Shown: positions 1 through 9,071, numbered from the stretch's first letter. The stretch: 64,000 nt of DNA from CBDAQD01 sp965275905 (GCA_965275905.1 CBDHYJ010000054.1:1-64000), one strand, 5' to 3'. The notes: generated from the sequence alone by a model not told the origin. A program made the numbers and translations.

Positions 1-1318
1 AAGGCGCGCGAGGCGTTCGAGCAGGGGCACTGGTCACGGCTGCACCCTTCCGAGCGCAAGGATGTCCTGATCCGTCTGTGCAAGCTGATTACCCGCAATC
101 GCCGCGAGCTCGCCGTCATGGAAAGCCTCGACAGCGGCAAGCCGATCCGCGACTGCGAGGAGATCGATATCCCGGAGACGATCCACACCATCAAGTGGCA
201 CGCCGAGGCGATCGACAAGATCTACGACCAGACCGCACCTGCGGGCGACGACGCGATCGCCATGATCGTGCGCGAGCCGGTCGGGGTCGTGGCTGCCGTG
301 CTGCCGTGGAACTTCCCGATGCTGATGCTGGCCTGGAAGATCGGCCCGGCGCTTGGCGGCGGGTAACTCCGTCATCGTAAAACCGGCGGAGCAAACCTCT
401 CTCACCGCGCTGCGCGTTGCGGAACTGGCCCATGAGGCAGGTGTCCCGCGCGGCGTTCTGCAGGTCCTACCCGGCGATGGACCGTCCGTTGGCGAACCGC
501 TCGGACTGCATGCTGATGTCGATATGGTGAGCTTCACCGGATCGACGGAAACCGGCCGTCGCTTCCTGCGCTACGCGGCCGACAGCAATTTGAAGAAGGT
601 CGTGCTCGAATGCGGCGGCAAGAACCCGGCGGTCGTGCTTGACGATGCCGAGGATCTCGATCTGGTGGCTGGCCACGTGGTCAATGCCGCGTTCTGGAAC
701 ATGGGTGAGAACTGCTCGGCCAACTCGCGCCTGATCGTGCATGAGGCCGTCAAGAAGCCGCTTATGGAACGGATCGTCGCCCGGGCGCGGGACTGGAAAA
801 CCGGCGACCCGCTCGATCCCGGCAATCACCTGGGCGCGCTTGTCGATGCCGAGCACTGCAAGAAAGTCGCGCGGTATCTGAAGCCGGCCAAGAAGGGCGC
901 CAAGGCGGTCGTCGGTGGCAAGGCAGACGGAAACTTTGTCGAGCCCACGATCTTCGATGAGGTCAAGCCGGGCGACAAGCTGGCGAAGGACGAGATTTTC
1001 GGCCCGATCCTTTCGGTCCTCACCGTCTCGTCTTTCGAAGAGGCCATGGAACTGGCCAACGACACGGAATACGGGCTCACCGCCAGCGTCTTCGCGGCCA
1101 ATGCCAAGAAGGCTATCCGGGCGGCCCGCGCAATCCGCGCCGGGACCGTCACCGTCAACTGCTACGGCGAGGGCGACATCTCGACCCCGTTCGGCGGCTA
1201 CAAGCAGTCGGGCTTCGGCGGTCGGGACAACGGTGTTCACGCCCACGACCAGTACACGGAACTGAAGACCATCTGGATTGACCTGTCCGACTCCGGACCG
1301 GAGGAGAGTGTGGGATGA
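1..1318 (+). pseudogene. Aldehyde dehydrogenase (PuuC-like), 5' cut by window and frameshifted
   Basis: An NAD(P)-dependent aldehyde dehydrogenase that oxidises an aldehyde to the acid. The first bases are already in frame, so the N-terminus lies outside the window. The frame starting at base 1 carries the cofactor-domain stretch LPWNFPML and stops at 366; the rest continues in the next frame from about 353. Restoring the frame needs removal of one G near 355, giving the family sequence GPALAAGNS. Downstream are FTGSTETG, the general-base glutamate in LECGGKNP and the catalytic cysteine in GENCSANS, then the C-terminal PFGGYKQSG. The LECGGKNP form resembles PuuC / gamma-glutamyl-aminobutyraldehyde dehydrogenases. 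The stop overlaps the start of the MttB gene (ATGA), so the two are translationally coupled; the aldehyde is probably made by the following genes. The frameshift may be a sequencing error because no other defect is visible. Confidence 0.85.
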
Positions 1319-2886
1319 TGCCGGAAACCGTTGAAACAGCCGAGCCCCGGGGCACGCGCCGCGGCGGCCGCGGCGCCCGCCGTACCGCCAGAACCGAGCA
1401 GCGCGAGGACATGCTGCCCGGCCTGACCCGCAACCTGCCGCTGGTCGAGCCCATGAACCAGGAGCAGATCGAGCGTATCGACGCGGCTTCCATGGACATT
1501 CTGGAAAATGTCGGTGTCGTGTTCCGGGATCCCGAAGCGATCGCGGACTGGAAGAAGGCCGGCGCTGATGTCCGGGAAGATGACCGGGTTCATCTCGACC
1601 GCGATCTCGTGCGCGAGCTGATCGGCACGATTCCGAAGGACTTCACCTACCACGCCCGCAACCCGGCGCGGAACGTCGCGCTGGGCGGACCGCATTCGAT
1701 CTTCGTGCCGATGACCGGCGCGCCGTACCTGCGCGACCTCGAGGACAAGCGTCGCGCGCCGACGCTCGACGATCTCGCCATGTTCCACAAGCTCGCCCAC
1801 ATGGCGCCGGCGCTTCACTCGTCGGCTCACCATATTGTCGAGCCGATGGATCATCCGGTCTCCCACCGGCACCTGCGCATCACCTATTCGTCGATGAAGT
1901 ACTCCGACAAGACGTTCATGGGCATGACCACGTCGCCCAAGAACGCAGAGGACGTGCTCGACATGTGCGCTGTCCTGTTCGGCGAGGACTATCTGGAGGA
2001 GCATCCGGTCGTCACGGGCAACTGCAACGGCAACTCGCCACTGGTCTGGGATGAGGTCATGCTCGGTGCCATGCGCGCCTTCTGCCGGCGCAATCAGCCG
2101 GTCTTGTGCTCTCCCTTCGTGCTGGGCGGGGCCAACACGCCGGCCTCCACCGCGCCCGCGGTCGCCCAGCTTAATGCCGAGGCCCTGTCGGCGCTGGCCT
2201 ATACCCAGGTCGTGCGCAAGGGCTGCCCGGCCATCTACGGTCATTACCTCTCCACTGTTTCGATGGCGAGCGGTGCGCCGATGGCGGGTACGCCGGAAAT
2301 CAGCCTGATGAATTTCATGATCGGGCAGATGGCGCGGCATTACAGCGTGCCGTGGCGGACGTCCAATACGCTGGGCGGTGCGAAGATTCTGGACGCCCAG
2401 GCGGGTTACGAAAGCGCCACGACGCTCATGGCGGTGCTTATGGCCGGCGCCAACTACATCTGGCATTCGGCGGGCTGGAACGAGGCCGGTATGCACTGTT
2501 CGGTCGCCAAGTTCATGATCGATGCCGAGCAGTGCGCCATGGGCTACCGCATGGCCGAGGGCATCCGCTGGGACGACTTCGACGAGGCCATATCGGCGGT
2601 CGGCGACATCGGGCCGGGCGGCCATTACCTCGGCCACGCGCACACTCTCGCCAATTTCGAGCGCGCGTTCTTCATGCCCAAACTGTTCGACAACAACTCC
2701 GTCGAGCAGTGGATTGTCGACGGCTCGAAGGATGCTACCGCCCGGGCACTAGAGGCAGCAGCGGCGACGCTCGCGGCGTACGAAGAGCCGAAGCTCGACG
2801 AAGCCGCCGACGAGGCACTTCTTGATTACATCGCGCGGCGCGAGCGGGAAATCCCCGCCGTCGATGCGCTCAATAACGAGTTCTAG
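1315..2886 (+). CDS. Trimethylamine methyltransferase (MttB) family protein, non-pyrrolysine
   Basis: A 523-residue member of the MttB superfamily, cytoplasmic corrinoid-dependent methyltransferases that demethylate methylated amines. True trimethylamine methyltransferases need an in-frame UAG pyrrolysine codon. This frame has no internal stop, so it belongs to the larger non-Pyl group that includes glycine betaine methyltransferase MtgB. Recognisable segments are LENVGVVF near residue 65, the ARNP stretch near 118, and the barrel segments GGAKILDAQAGYES and AGANYIWHSAGWNEAG. The N-terminal 35 residues are Arg/Gly-rich and low complexity. The start at 1315 has a strong GGAGGAGAG ribosome site and overlaps the upstream stop. 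No corrinoid protein gene is seen in the window, so the methyl acceptor must be encoded elsewhere. Family call is secure; substrate is inferred only. Confidence 0.88.
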   Translation: MMPETVETAEPRGTRRGGRGARRTARTEQREDMLPGLTRNLPLVEPMNQEQIERIDAASMDILENVGVVFRDPEAIADWKKAGADVREDDRVHLDRDLVRELIGTIPKDFTYHARNPARNVALGGPHSIFVPMTGAPYLRDLEDKRRAPTLDDLAMFHKLAHMAPALHSSAHHIVEPMDHPVSHRHLRITYSSMKYSDKTFMGMTTSPKNAEDVLDMCAVLFGEDYLEEHPVVTGNCNGNSPLVWDEVMLGAMRAFCRRNQPVLCSPFVLGGANTPASTAPAVAQLNAEALSALAYTQVVRKGCPAIYGHYLSTVSMASGAPMAGTPEISLMNFMIGQMARHYSVPWRTSNTLGGAKILDAQAGYESATTLMAVLMAGANYIWHSAGWNEAGMHCSVAKFMIDAEQCAMGYRMAEGIRWDDFDEAISAVGDIGPGGHYLGHAHTLANFERAFFMPKLFDNNSVEQWIVDGSKDATARALEAAAATLAAYEEPKLDEAADEALLDYIARREREIPAVDALNNEF

Positions 2887-2889
2887 GCC

Positions 2890-4236
2890 ATGATGTCCGA
2901 TATCAGGGTAAGGAAACTGCCCCGCGACCCCGGTCCTGCGGCCTGGAACGAGATCCTGGCCGACCGTGCTCCGGCGGTCGAGGCGGAAGGGGAGGTCAGC
3001 GCCGAATGGCTGGTGATCGGTGCCGGGCTTGCCGGGCTCGCGGCCGCGCGCCGCCTCTCGCAGCTTTGCCCGGGTGACCGGATATGCGTTCTCGACGCGC
3101 GGCGCGTGGCGGAAGGTCCGGCCGGACGCAACTCCGGTTTCATGATCGACCTCCCGCATGATCTGGCCTCGGACGACTACGGCGGCGACCTTGACGGCGA
3201 CCGCAAGCAGACCGCCATGAACCGGGCGGCGATCGATTTCGCGGGCGAAGCGGCGGCAGAGTACGGACTGAGCGATGAGGCGTTTGCCAGAAGCGGCAAG
3301 ATCAACGCGGCGGCCACGGAGAAGGGCCTGCATCACAACGCGACCTATGCCGGGCACCTGAGCCGCCTCGATGAACCGCACGAAGTGCTCGATGCCGCGC
3401 AGATGAAGGATCTGACCGGGATCGACTACTACAGGGGCGGGCTGTTCACGCCCGGCGCGGCCATGATCCAGCCGGCCATGTTCGTGCGGGGCGTGGCCGA
3501 GGGCCTGGCGTCGAACCGCGTGACCGTATTCGAGAACTCGCCGGTCACGAACCTGTCGCGGCCGAACGGCACCTGGACGGCAACGACGCCCAAGGCGACC
3601 GTTTCCGCGCCAAAGGTGATCCTTGCCGTGAACGGGCACGCCCAGAGCTTCGGCTTCTTCGAGCGGCGGCTGATGCACGTCTTCACTTACGCATCGATGA
3701 CCCGGCGGCTGACCGATGACGAGGTGAAGCGCCTTGGCGGCCAGCCCCGGTGGGGCTGCACGCCGGCCGATCCGCTCGGCACGACGGTGCGCCGCATCTC
3801 CGGCGCCGGCGGTGACCGCATCGTTGTCCGCAACCGCTTCAGCTACGACCCCTCCATGGAAGTGAGCGACGCGCGGATCGCGAGCGTCGCGCGCGACCAT
3901 GACAGGTCTTTTGCCTTGCGGTTTCCCATGCTTGCGGATGTGGAGATGGAATACCGCTGGGGCGGCCGGCTCTGCCTCAGCCGTAACAACGTGCCCGCAT
4001 TCGGCGAGGTCGATGACGGCCTTTACGCCGCCTGCTGCCAGAACGGCCTGGGCACGGCCAAGGGCACGCTGGCGGGCATGCTCGCCGCCGAGCTGGCCAC
4101 CGGTCGGGCCTCGGAAACCCTCTCGGGTATGCTGGCCGAGCCGGCGCCGCAGAAGCTTCCGCCGGAGCCGTTCGCCTGGCTTGGCGCCAATGCCGTCATC
4201 CGGTGGGGCGAGTTCAAGGCGGGCAGGGAGCTTTAG
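2890..4236 (+). CDS. FAD-dependent oxidoreductase (DAO family)
   Basis: A 448-residue glycine/D-amino-acid-oxidase-type flavoenzyme. The dinucleotide-binding motif VIGAGLAGLAAA lies near residues 38-50. GRNSGFM, typical of the FAD contact after the first helix in this family, follows at about 79, and a C-terminal FAD segment with YAACCQNGLGTAKGT occurs near 380. It starts 3 bases after the MttB stop (two adjacent ATG codons at 2890 and 2893), so it is the third gene of the ALDH-MttB operon. Such enzymes oxidise N-methyl or secondary amines, so it may oxidise the partly demethylated product and release an aldehyde for the dehydrogenase. The substrate is an inference. No signal peptide is seen. 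Confidence 0.85.
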   Translation: MMSDIRVRKLPRDPGPAAWNEILADRAPAVEAEGEVSAEWLVIGAGLAGLAAARRLSQLCPGDRICVLDARRVAEGPAGRNSGFMIDLPHDLASDDYGGDLDGDRKQTAMNRAAIDFAGEAAAEYGLSDEAFARSGKINAAATEKGLHHNATYAGHLSRLDEPHEVLDAAQMKDLTGIDYYRGGLFTPGAAMIQPAMFVRGVAEGLASNRVTVFENSPVTNLSRPNGTWTATTPKATVSAPKVILAVNGHAQSFGFFERRLMHVFTYASMTRRLTDDEVKRLGGQPRWGCTPADPLGTTVRRISGAGGDRIVVRNRFSYDPSMEVSDARIASVARDHDRSFALRFPMLADVEMEYRWGGRLCLSRNNVPAFGEVDDGLYAACCQNGLGTAKGTLAGMLAAELATGRASETLSGMLAEPAPQKLPPEPFAWLGANAVIRWGEFKAGREL

Positions 4237-4274
4237 GCCGGCGCCTTGTTCCCCGGTTCATTGTGAATCTCCGC

Positions 4275-4359
4275 GTCATTCCCGCGAAAGCGGGAATCCA
4301 GGAGCGACTCACTTCGGCTTTGGTGTTCTGCCCTGGATCCCCGCCTGCGCGGGGATGAC
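4275..4359. repeat. REP-like inverted pair of palindromes
   Basis: Two 28-base units, 4275-4302 and 4332-4359, are near-perfect reverse complements of each other and each is itself a hairpin: the first has TCCCGC...GCGGGA, the second CCCCGC...GCGGGG. The layout (head-to-head palindromes separated by about 30 bases, ends GTCAT and ATGAC) is that of REP/BIME-type elements common in proteobacterial intergenic DNA. It sits between the convergent ends of the FAD oxidoreductase and SRPBCC genes and could also stop transcription from both sides. Confidence 0.8.
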
Positions 4360-4551
4360 GGGAGTGCGTGGTGCGGCACCGCGCCCGGGAAACGGCAGTT
4401 CTCTTTGATGTCATCCTTGCCGGAGCGGCGCGAAGGCGAGGATCTACTTATCCAACCATCCGGCTGAAGCGTCCGCCAATGGGCCCTCGGCCTCGCGTCC
4501 GCTCGGCCAAGGGTGACGGGAAGCAGGGAGCATTCCGCTTGGGAAGCCGCC
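4360..4551. other. Intergenic DNA without a recognisable gene
   Basis: After the REP-like pair, the sequence up to the SRPBCC stop has short GC-rich segments but no conserved frame or start with a ribosome site. Together with the REP pair the gene-free stretch is 315 bases. Confidence 0.6.
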
Positions 4552-5046
4552 TCAGCCCTGCATTTCCTTGAGCAGTTCCTCCAGCAGGTCCATGCCGGCG
4601 CCCCAGCCCTGGCCCATGCCGTCCATCGCGGCGGCAAAGCAGGCGATCTCGGCCTCGCTGGCCTCGTGTGGCACCCAGGTCAGGCGCATGTGCGTCTTCC
4701 CGCCGTCCGCGTCGAAGGTCACGGTCGTCAGCAGCACCCGTGGCCAGTCTTCCATCATCGGATTGGAGATGACGTTCCATTCCGCATCCGACACCGAGTG
4801 CAGCCAAACCAGCCGCTCGGGCGGCGTAACCTCGGTATACTCGACCCGCTGGAAGTTGGAATTGCCGCTCCAGCGCATTTCGTGCAGCCAAAGGCCGCCG
4901 ACCCTGGGTTCGATGCTGTGGACGATCGATTCAACATTGGGTCCGTACCATCGTGGAATGAGGTCCGGGTCCGTCCAGGTTTTCCACACCAGCTCCCGCG
5001 GCGCGTCGAAGGTCCGCTCCAGCACGTAGGTCGGCAGGTCACTCAT
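4552..5046 (-). CDS. SRPBCC / AHSA1-domain protein
   Basis: A 164-residue protein of the START-like (SRPBCC) fold, AHSA1 subfamily. The opening FDAPRELVWKTWTDPDLIPRW is the usual first strand and helix, followed by GG-x-W-HEM and a C-terminal amphipathic helix ending LLEELLKEM. Such proteins bind hydrophobic ligands; the specific role is unknown. Its start overlaps the 3' end of the ArsR gene by 8 bases, so the two are coupled; ArsR/SRPBCC pairs are a widespread bacterial arrangement. Confidence 0.88.
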   Translation of the reverse strand: MSDLPTYVLERTFDAPRELVWKTWTDPDLIPRWYGPNVESIVHSIEPRVGGLWLHEMRWSGNSNFQRVEYTEVTPPERLVWLHSVSDAEWNVISNPMMEDWPRVLLTTVTFDADGGKTHMRLTWVPHEASEAEIACFAAAMDGMGQGWGAGMDLLEELLKEMQG

Positions 5047-5410
5047 TATCGGCTCCTTTTGTTTCGGCCTTTTTCAACTCTTCCAGCAGGTCGTCGAGCT
5101 GGTCGAAACTCGACGACCAGAACCGTCTGAACTCTTCGAGCCAGCGCACGGCGGCCGCCATCGGCTCGGCCTTGAGCCGCGCCGGCCTGCGTTGCTGATC
5201 GATATCCCGCTCGACCAGTCCGGCACGTTCCAGCACCTTCAGGTGCTTTGAAACCGCCGGCTGGCTGATCTCGAACGGAGCCGCCAGCTCGTTTACCGAT
5301 GCTTCGCCGGCGGCCAGCCGCGACAGGATCGCCCGGCGTGTCGGATCGGCCAGTGCGGCAAACACCACATCCAGATCCTGCGATCGCCGTCCATAACCAA
5401 TTTGTTCCAT
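5039..5410 (-). CDS. ArsR-family transcriptional regulator
   Basis: A 123-residue winged-helix repressor. LADPTRRAILSRLAAGEASVNELA and the recognition helix ISQPAVSKHLKVLERAGLV are the standard ArsR/HTH_20 sequence. There is no metal-binding CxC motif in the recognition helix, so it is probably not a metal sensor but the SRPBCC-linked type. It is the first gene of the ArsR-SRPBCC pair. A 16-base palindrome covers its start codon (see 5409-5424), consistent with autorepression. A C-terminal run of charged residues (LLEELKKAETKGADNE) overlaps the start of the next gene. Confidence 0.9.
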   Translation of the reverse strand: MEQIGYGRRSQDLDVVFAALADPTRRAILSRLAAGEASVNELAAPFEISQPAVSKHLKVLERAGLVERDIDQQRRPARLKAEPMAAAVRWLEEFRRFWSSSFDQLDDLLEELKKAETKGADNE

Positions 5411-5424
5411 AACATATTAGTTAT
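5409..5424 (-). promoter_or_regulatory. Candidate ArsR operator
   Basis: ATAAC-ATATTA-GTTAT is an inverted repeat with 5-base arms and an AT-rich 6-base centre. It overlaps the ATG of the ArsR gene on the minus strand and extends just upstream. Position and symmetry fit an autoregulatory operator. Binding is an inference. Confidence 0.5.
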
Positions 5425-5475
5425 ATAAAGCTTGAAGCAGAGTCAAGCAGCTGGCTGCTCAGCGCAACGCGCGGT

Positions 5476-6540
5476 CTAGTCCAGCAAAGCCCGCCTGTCG
5501 CGCGCTTTCGAAGTGGATTGCCTTGCGGGCGGAGATTTGCGGTCCAGAACATCGGCAAGCCGGGTATAGCTCACGCAGCGGACATCCCGGCGCCCGCAGA
5601 CGTTGTGCGCGAAGGCCTTCAGGGCGGACCAATAGGCTCCTCCGTTCCAGTAGGAGAAATGGTGGCCGATATGCACCGGGTGGCGGCCGTTTCTGTAATT
5701 GTGATCGAAGTAGTTCATGTAGGCCTTCAGCATGCGGCGTGCGAAAATTTTGCGCCGCGCCGGGTCCGATCGGGCTTTGGAATGCCGGACATAGAAATTG
5801 TAGTCCATGGAGATGATGGAGCGGCTGCGGCGGCCTTCAGGAATCATGGCCAGCCGGAACATCCAGTGTCCGCGCCGGCTGCGTTCGGGCCGCTCGGCGC
5901 GGCGGCCGACCTGGCTCGCATCATACCTGAAACCTGCTTCCGCGAGCGCCCGGCCGAGAGCGGGACCGTGCGCGAGATAAGGTGCCCGGAAACCCTTCAC
6001 GGCTCCGTCAATCCTCGTTTTCCAGCCGGCCGGCTCTCCCTTGAGATTATTGTTGGCGTACGCGTTCCTCAGGATCGACCGGAAGCTGGCGAACTCCTTC
6101 CGCCACGACGCCGTTGTCCAGCGTCGGCCGTTGAAATGGCCGCAACTGTGGCTGGCGATCTCATGCCCTTCCTTCAGGGCCCGATTGACGTATCTCAGGC
6201 GCTCCTCAACCTCGGCAGCCGTCATCGCGAATCCGATATTCGAGCGGCCGGCGCGGCGGTGCGGCGGTTTGTAGAGCCGCCGGTTGCCGCGGTGAAGGAA
6301 AAAGGTGCAGGACAGGAAATAGGTGAACTTGACCCGCGTCTCGCGGGCAAAGGCAAGCGTGTCGCGCCATTTCCGGAGGCTTCCCGCCCCGTCAAATGAG
6401 ATGACCACGTATTGCAGCGGTGCCCTGGTGGCGTGGTGATCGATCGGCAGCGAAGAGGAGGGCGTGGCGCCGCCAAGCACTGAAAAGCCCGCAAATCCGG
6501 CAATGCACACGCGCTTCACCCTGCGCACCCATACCGACAT
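5476..6540 (-). CDS. Polysaccharide deacetylase family protein, exported
   Basis: A NodB-type carbohydrate esterase. From the chosen ATG at 6540 the protein has 354 residues and a basic, hydrophobic export signal (VRRVKRVCIAGFAGFSVLGG). An upstream in-frame start at 6645 would add 35 residues before that signal and is less likely. Family motifs are visible in order: VISFDG (catalytic Asp region), HEIASHSCGH (metal-binding HxxxH) and FRAPYLAHG (RxPY). Two Arg/Lys-rich segments near the C-terminus are unusual. The substrate (peptidoglycan, exopolysaccharide) cannot be read from sequence. It is divergent from the large secreted protein at 6745, with about 200 bases between, so a shared surface role is possible. 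Confidence 0.82.
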   Translation of the reverse strand: MSVWVRRVKRVCIAGFAGFSVLGGATPSSSLPIDHHATRAPLQYVVISFDGAGSLRKWRDTLAFARETRVKFTYFLSCTFFLHRGNRRLYKPPHRRAGRSNIGFAMTAAEVEERLRYVNRALKEGHEIASHSCGHFNGRRWTTASWRKEFASFRSILRNAYANNNLKGEPAGWKTRIDGAVKGFRAPYLAHGPALGRALAEAGFRYDASQVGRRAERPERSRRGHWMFRLAMIPEGRRSRSIISMDYNFYVRHSKARSDPARRKIFARRMLKAYMNYFDHNYRNGRHPVHIGHHFSYWNGGAYWSALKAFAHNVCGRRDVRCVSYTRLADVLDRKSPPARQSTSKARDRRALLD

Positions 6541-6744
6541 CTCACCGCACCTGACCGTCAAGACGCCACCCGCCGCGGCAATCATAGCGCGAAGCGTGAA
6601 CGAGTCTTCTTCGAATTCGCGAGGCGACCGAGACCGGTTGCTCAAATTCCGCAGATCCTTTGAACTTTTTACGGTCTCACCGCGACCAATTCCTCAAGAG
6701 CGCACGAACGGTGGTGGCGCCTTTAGACGAGGAGTGGTGGGACA

Positions 6745-9027
6745 ATGATCATCAGCGGGCATTCCCGGACATCAGGAATTTTCAGCCGGACGCGTCAGCG
6801 CGCGGCACGGATCCTTTCGGCAACGTTATTCATTACGGTCTCTTTCCTGGCGGCGACGCACCCGGAAGAGGCGGATTCGCGTCCTGTTAAGGTCAGTGAA
6901 GTGGCCGACCAGTGGGTTGAGCGCCAGATCGGCCGCGGGCCGCGCAAGATCGATTCTGTGCTGAACGCGCCGAACGATCTGATCGCCGGGCGCCAGGTCA
7001 GCCACACCATGGACAAGATCCTCAAGCGCATCAGCGCGAGGCTCAACGGCCAGGTCGGAACGGTCATGAGACCCAGGAAGAGCCACAAGTTCTGCCGCGC
7101 GGCGGCACTGAAAACGGCGGCCGCCATAGCGTCGGACGCAAAGAAGTCGCGCCTGCTGCGCGGCGCGGCGTCTACGGGCGTCGACACCCTGACAGGCGCG
7201 CGGGGTGCGGCAAAGGACCTGTTCAAGTATGTCCGTGGCGAGCTTTACAAGAAGTGGGAGCAGTGGTCGCTGACGCAGATCCGCAAGGGCGGGGCCGAGG
7301 ATTACACCCTTTCCCGCAGCGTTGGCCCGTGCACGGTCCATATCCGCGTCGTCTGGATCAAGAAGACGGACGAATACCGCTATTTCATCGCCGGCGACTG
7401 CAACTGCAAGGAAGTCCGGTGCTTCTACGGCGACGGGAAGAAGGTCAAGCTCGGCCGCTGGTGGATTGCCGGCGGCGGCAAGGTGACGCCGAAGTTCTTC
7501 CAGGCGCTCGACGGCAAAAAGAAGGTGCGGTTCGACGTCGGTCCGGCCAAAAAGCTCGACGTCGTCGCGAGGTGCTGCGGCAGAAACCGTTCATATACTT
7601 CCGGCCCAGGCGACAGCTGGACCGGCGTGCCGCCGAGGCGCGGGCAGGCGAGCGGTATGCCCGGACATTCGACCTCGACGACAACCCGCCCCGGGCCGCG
7701 CGGCTCGGGCCGGAACGGAAACCGGGGCGACGGCCGCAGCGGGAATTCCGGTTCATCTTCGACCGGAACGACCAAGACGCCCGGTGCGGGCTCCCGGACT
7801 GGGCGCGACGGTTCACGCACGGCGACGGGCGGCAATGTCTCCCGTACGAGCACCGGCGGAACAAAGGGTTCGAACACGATCGCCGGTGTTCCGGTGCCGG
7901 GCTATTATCAGGTCTCCGTGCCTGCGGTGCCGGCAGGACCGCTGTGCAAGAAGGATCGTGACGCGCTGGTCAGGAAGGCCCGGGCGGCGCGCCAGAAGGC
8001 GATCTCGAACCAGCAGGTGTCCAACAGCTTCTACTTCCAGATGCTCAGTGCCTTGAGTGAGGGCAAGCCGGGTGTGACCCAGGGAACCGTCGACGCTGCT
8101 GAAACCTCCCGCGACAAGCATCGCAAGGCCGCCATCAAGGCCGACCGCGCCTACGAGGCGGCGCTGAAGATCAAGGTCAAGAAGTGCGGCGGCAAGGACA
8201 AGCAGGCAAGCCTGCCGGGTTGGGATGCCGATCCCGCCGGTCAGCGGACCGCGTCGACCGCAATGCCGGTCGCCACGACGCCTGCCGTGCAGAGCCTGGC
8301 GATGTCGCTGCGGTTCCCGTCACACTGCCGGTCCGGCAAGCGCTGCCAGATGATCGCTGTGGTCAGGAATACCGGAACGACGTCCTACGATGGCACGCTG
8401 ATGCTGGCCGGTCAGGTCGGCGGCGCGCGCCTTGGCCGTGTCGACAGCGAGCGCGGCCGGACGGCATGTGCCGGACGCGGACGCGGCGTGGTCTGCGCGG
8501 CTGCCGCCGAGGGGCTGGCTCCGGGTGCGAGCGTGAGCTTCACGGTTCCGGCGGCCCTGCACACCGGTTATGGCGGAACGGCCAATGTCTGCTTCCAGGT
8601 CGCATCGGCCGCCACGGCCGCGGGTAATCCGCACCTGGTCCAGTTCGCCCTGCGCAATGCCGGTTTCAATCCCGGTCCGGTCGACGGCCGGATCGGCCCG
8701 GCAACACGGCGCGCGATAGCGGCGGCCCGTGACGCGGCGGGCCTGGAGCCGGGATCCGATGCGGACTTCTCGCTCATGGCCAGCCTCCTGCCGGGGCTGC
8801 CCGGCGAGGCACGGGGACTGCGCGCCTGCGGCCGGATCGCCGTGAAGGGCGCTCCGCGGAGGATCGCAAGGCCCGCGCCCGTGTACGAGGACGAATATGA
8901 AGACGACGGATCCGCGATGCGCAACGAGATGCTGATGCAGATGTTCGCGATCGGCCTGGACGCGGCCATGCGCCACCGGCGTCATCGGCACCACCGCAAT
9001 CACCATTCCTATCAGGAACGGTATTGA
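6745..9027 (+). CDS. Large secreted modular protein with peptidoglycan-binding domain
   Basis: A 760-residue protein of unknown function. An N-terminal Arg-rich segment then a hydrophobic stretch (ILSATLFITVSFLAA) suggests export. Residues about 50-280 form an unrecognised Lys/Cys-containing domain. About 285-378 is a Gly/Ser/Thr/Arg low-complexity linker. About 400-486 is helical and charged. About 519-625 looks like an immunoglobulin-type beta domain (VVRNTGTTSYDGT, LAPGASVSFTVP). About 628-672 matches a PG_binding_1 repeat (ALRNAGFNPGPVDGRIGPATRRAI). The C-terminus is His/Arg-rich (HRRHRHHRNHH). The start has GAGGAG about 10 bases upstream. A hairpin terminator follows. The mixture suggests a cell-wall-anchored surface protein; no enzyme motif is seen. 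Confidence 0.75.
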   Translation: MIISGHSRTSGIFSRTRQRAARILSATLFITVSFLAATHPEEADSRPVKVSEVADQWVERQIGRGPRKIDSVLNAPNDLIAGRQVSHTMDKILKRISARLNGQVGTVMRPRKSHKFCRAAALKTAAAIASDAKKSRLLRGAASTGVDTLTGARGAAKDLFKYVRGELYKKWEQWSLTQIRKGGAEDYTLSRSVGPCTVHIRVVWIKKTDEYRYFIAGDCNCKEVRCFYGDGKKVKLGRWWIAGGGKVTPKFFQALDGKKKVRFDVGPAKKLDVVARCCGRNRSYTSGPGDSWTGVPPRRGQASGMPGHSTSTTTRPGPRGSGRNGNRGDGRSGNSGSSSTGTTKTPGAGSRTGRDGSRTATGGNVSRTSTGGTKGSNTIAGVPVPGYYQVSVPAVPAGPLCKKDRDALVRKARAARQKAISNQQVSNSFYFQMLSALSEGKPGVTQGTVDAAETSRDKHRKAAIKADRAYEAALKIKVKKCGGKDKQASLPGWDADPAGQRTASTAMPVATTPAVQSLAMSLRFPSHCRSGKRCQMIAVVRNTGTTSYDGTLMLAGQVGGARLGRVDSERGRTACAGRGRGVVCAAAAEGLAPGASVSFTVPAALHTGYGGTANVCFQVASAATAAGNPHLVQFALRNAGFNPGPVDGRIGPATRRAIAAARDAAGLEPGSDADFSLMASLLPGLPGEARGLRACGRIAVKGAPRRIARPAPVYEDEYEDDGSAMRNEMLMQMFAIGLDAAMRHRRHRHHRNHHSYQERY

Positions 9028-9034
9028 GTGATAA

Positions 9035-9071
9035 CCGCCGGAGCCGGTCAGGTTCCGGCGGCTTTGCTTTG
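9035..9071 (+). terminator. Rho-independent-type terminator
   Basis: An 8-base perfect stem (CCGCCGGA ... TCCGGCGG) with an 11-base loop is followed by CTTTGCTTT, 8 bases after the stop of the secreted protein gene. Confidence 0.65.

Noticed and set aside
1315..2886. Possibility that MttB is a pyrrolysine enzyme
   Set aside because: There is no in-frame UAG in the gene, and the length is complete without one.
4275..4359. CRISPR repeat candidate
   Set aside because: Only two units, in opposite orientation and without spacers; they are REP-like palindromes.
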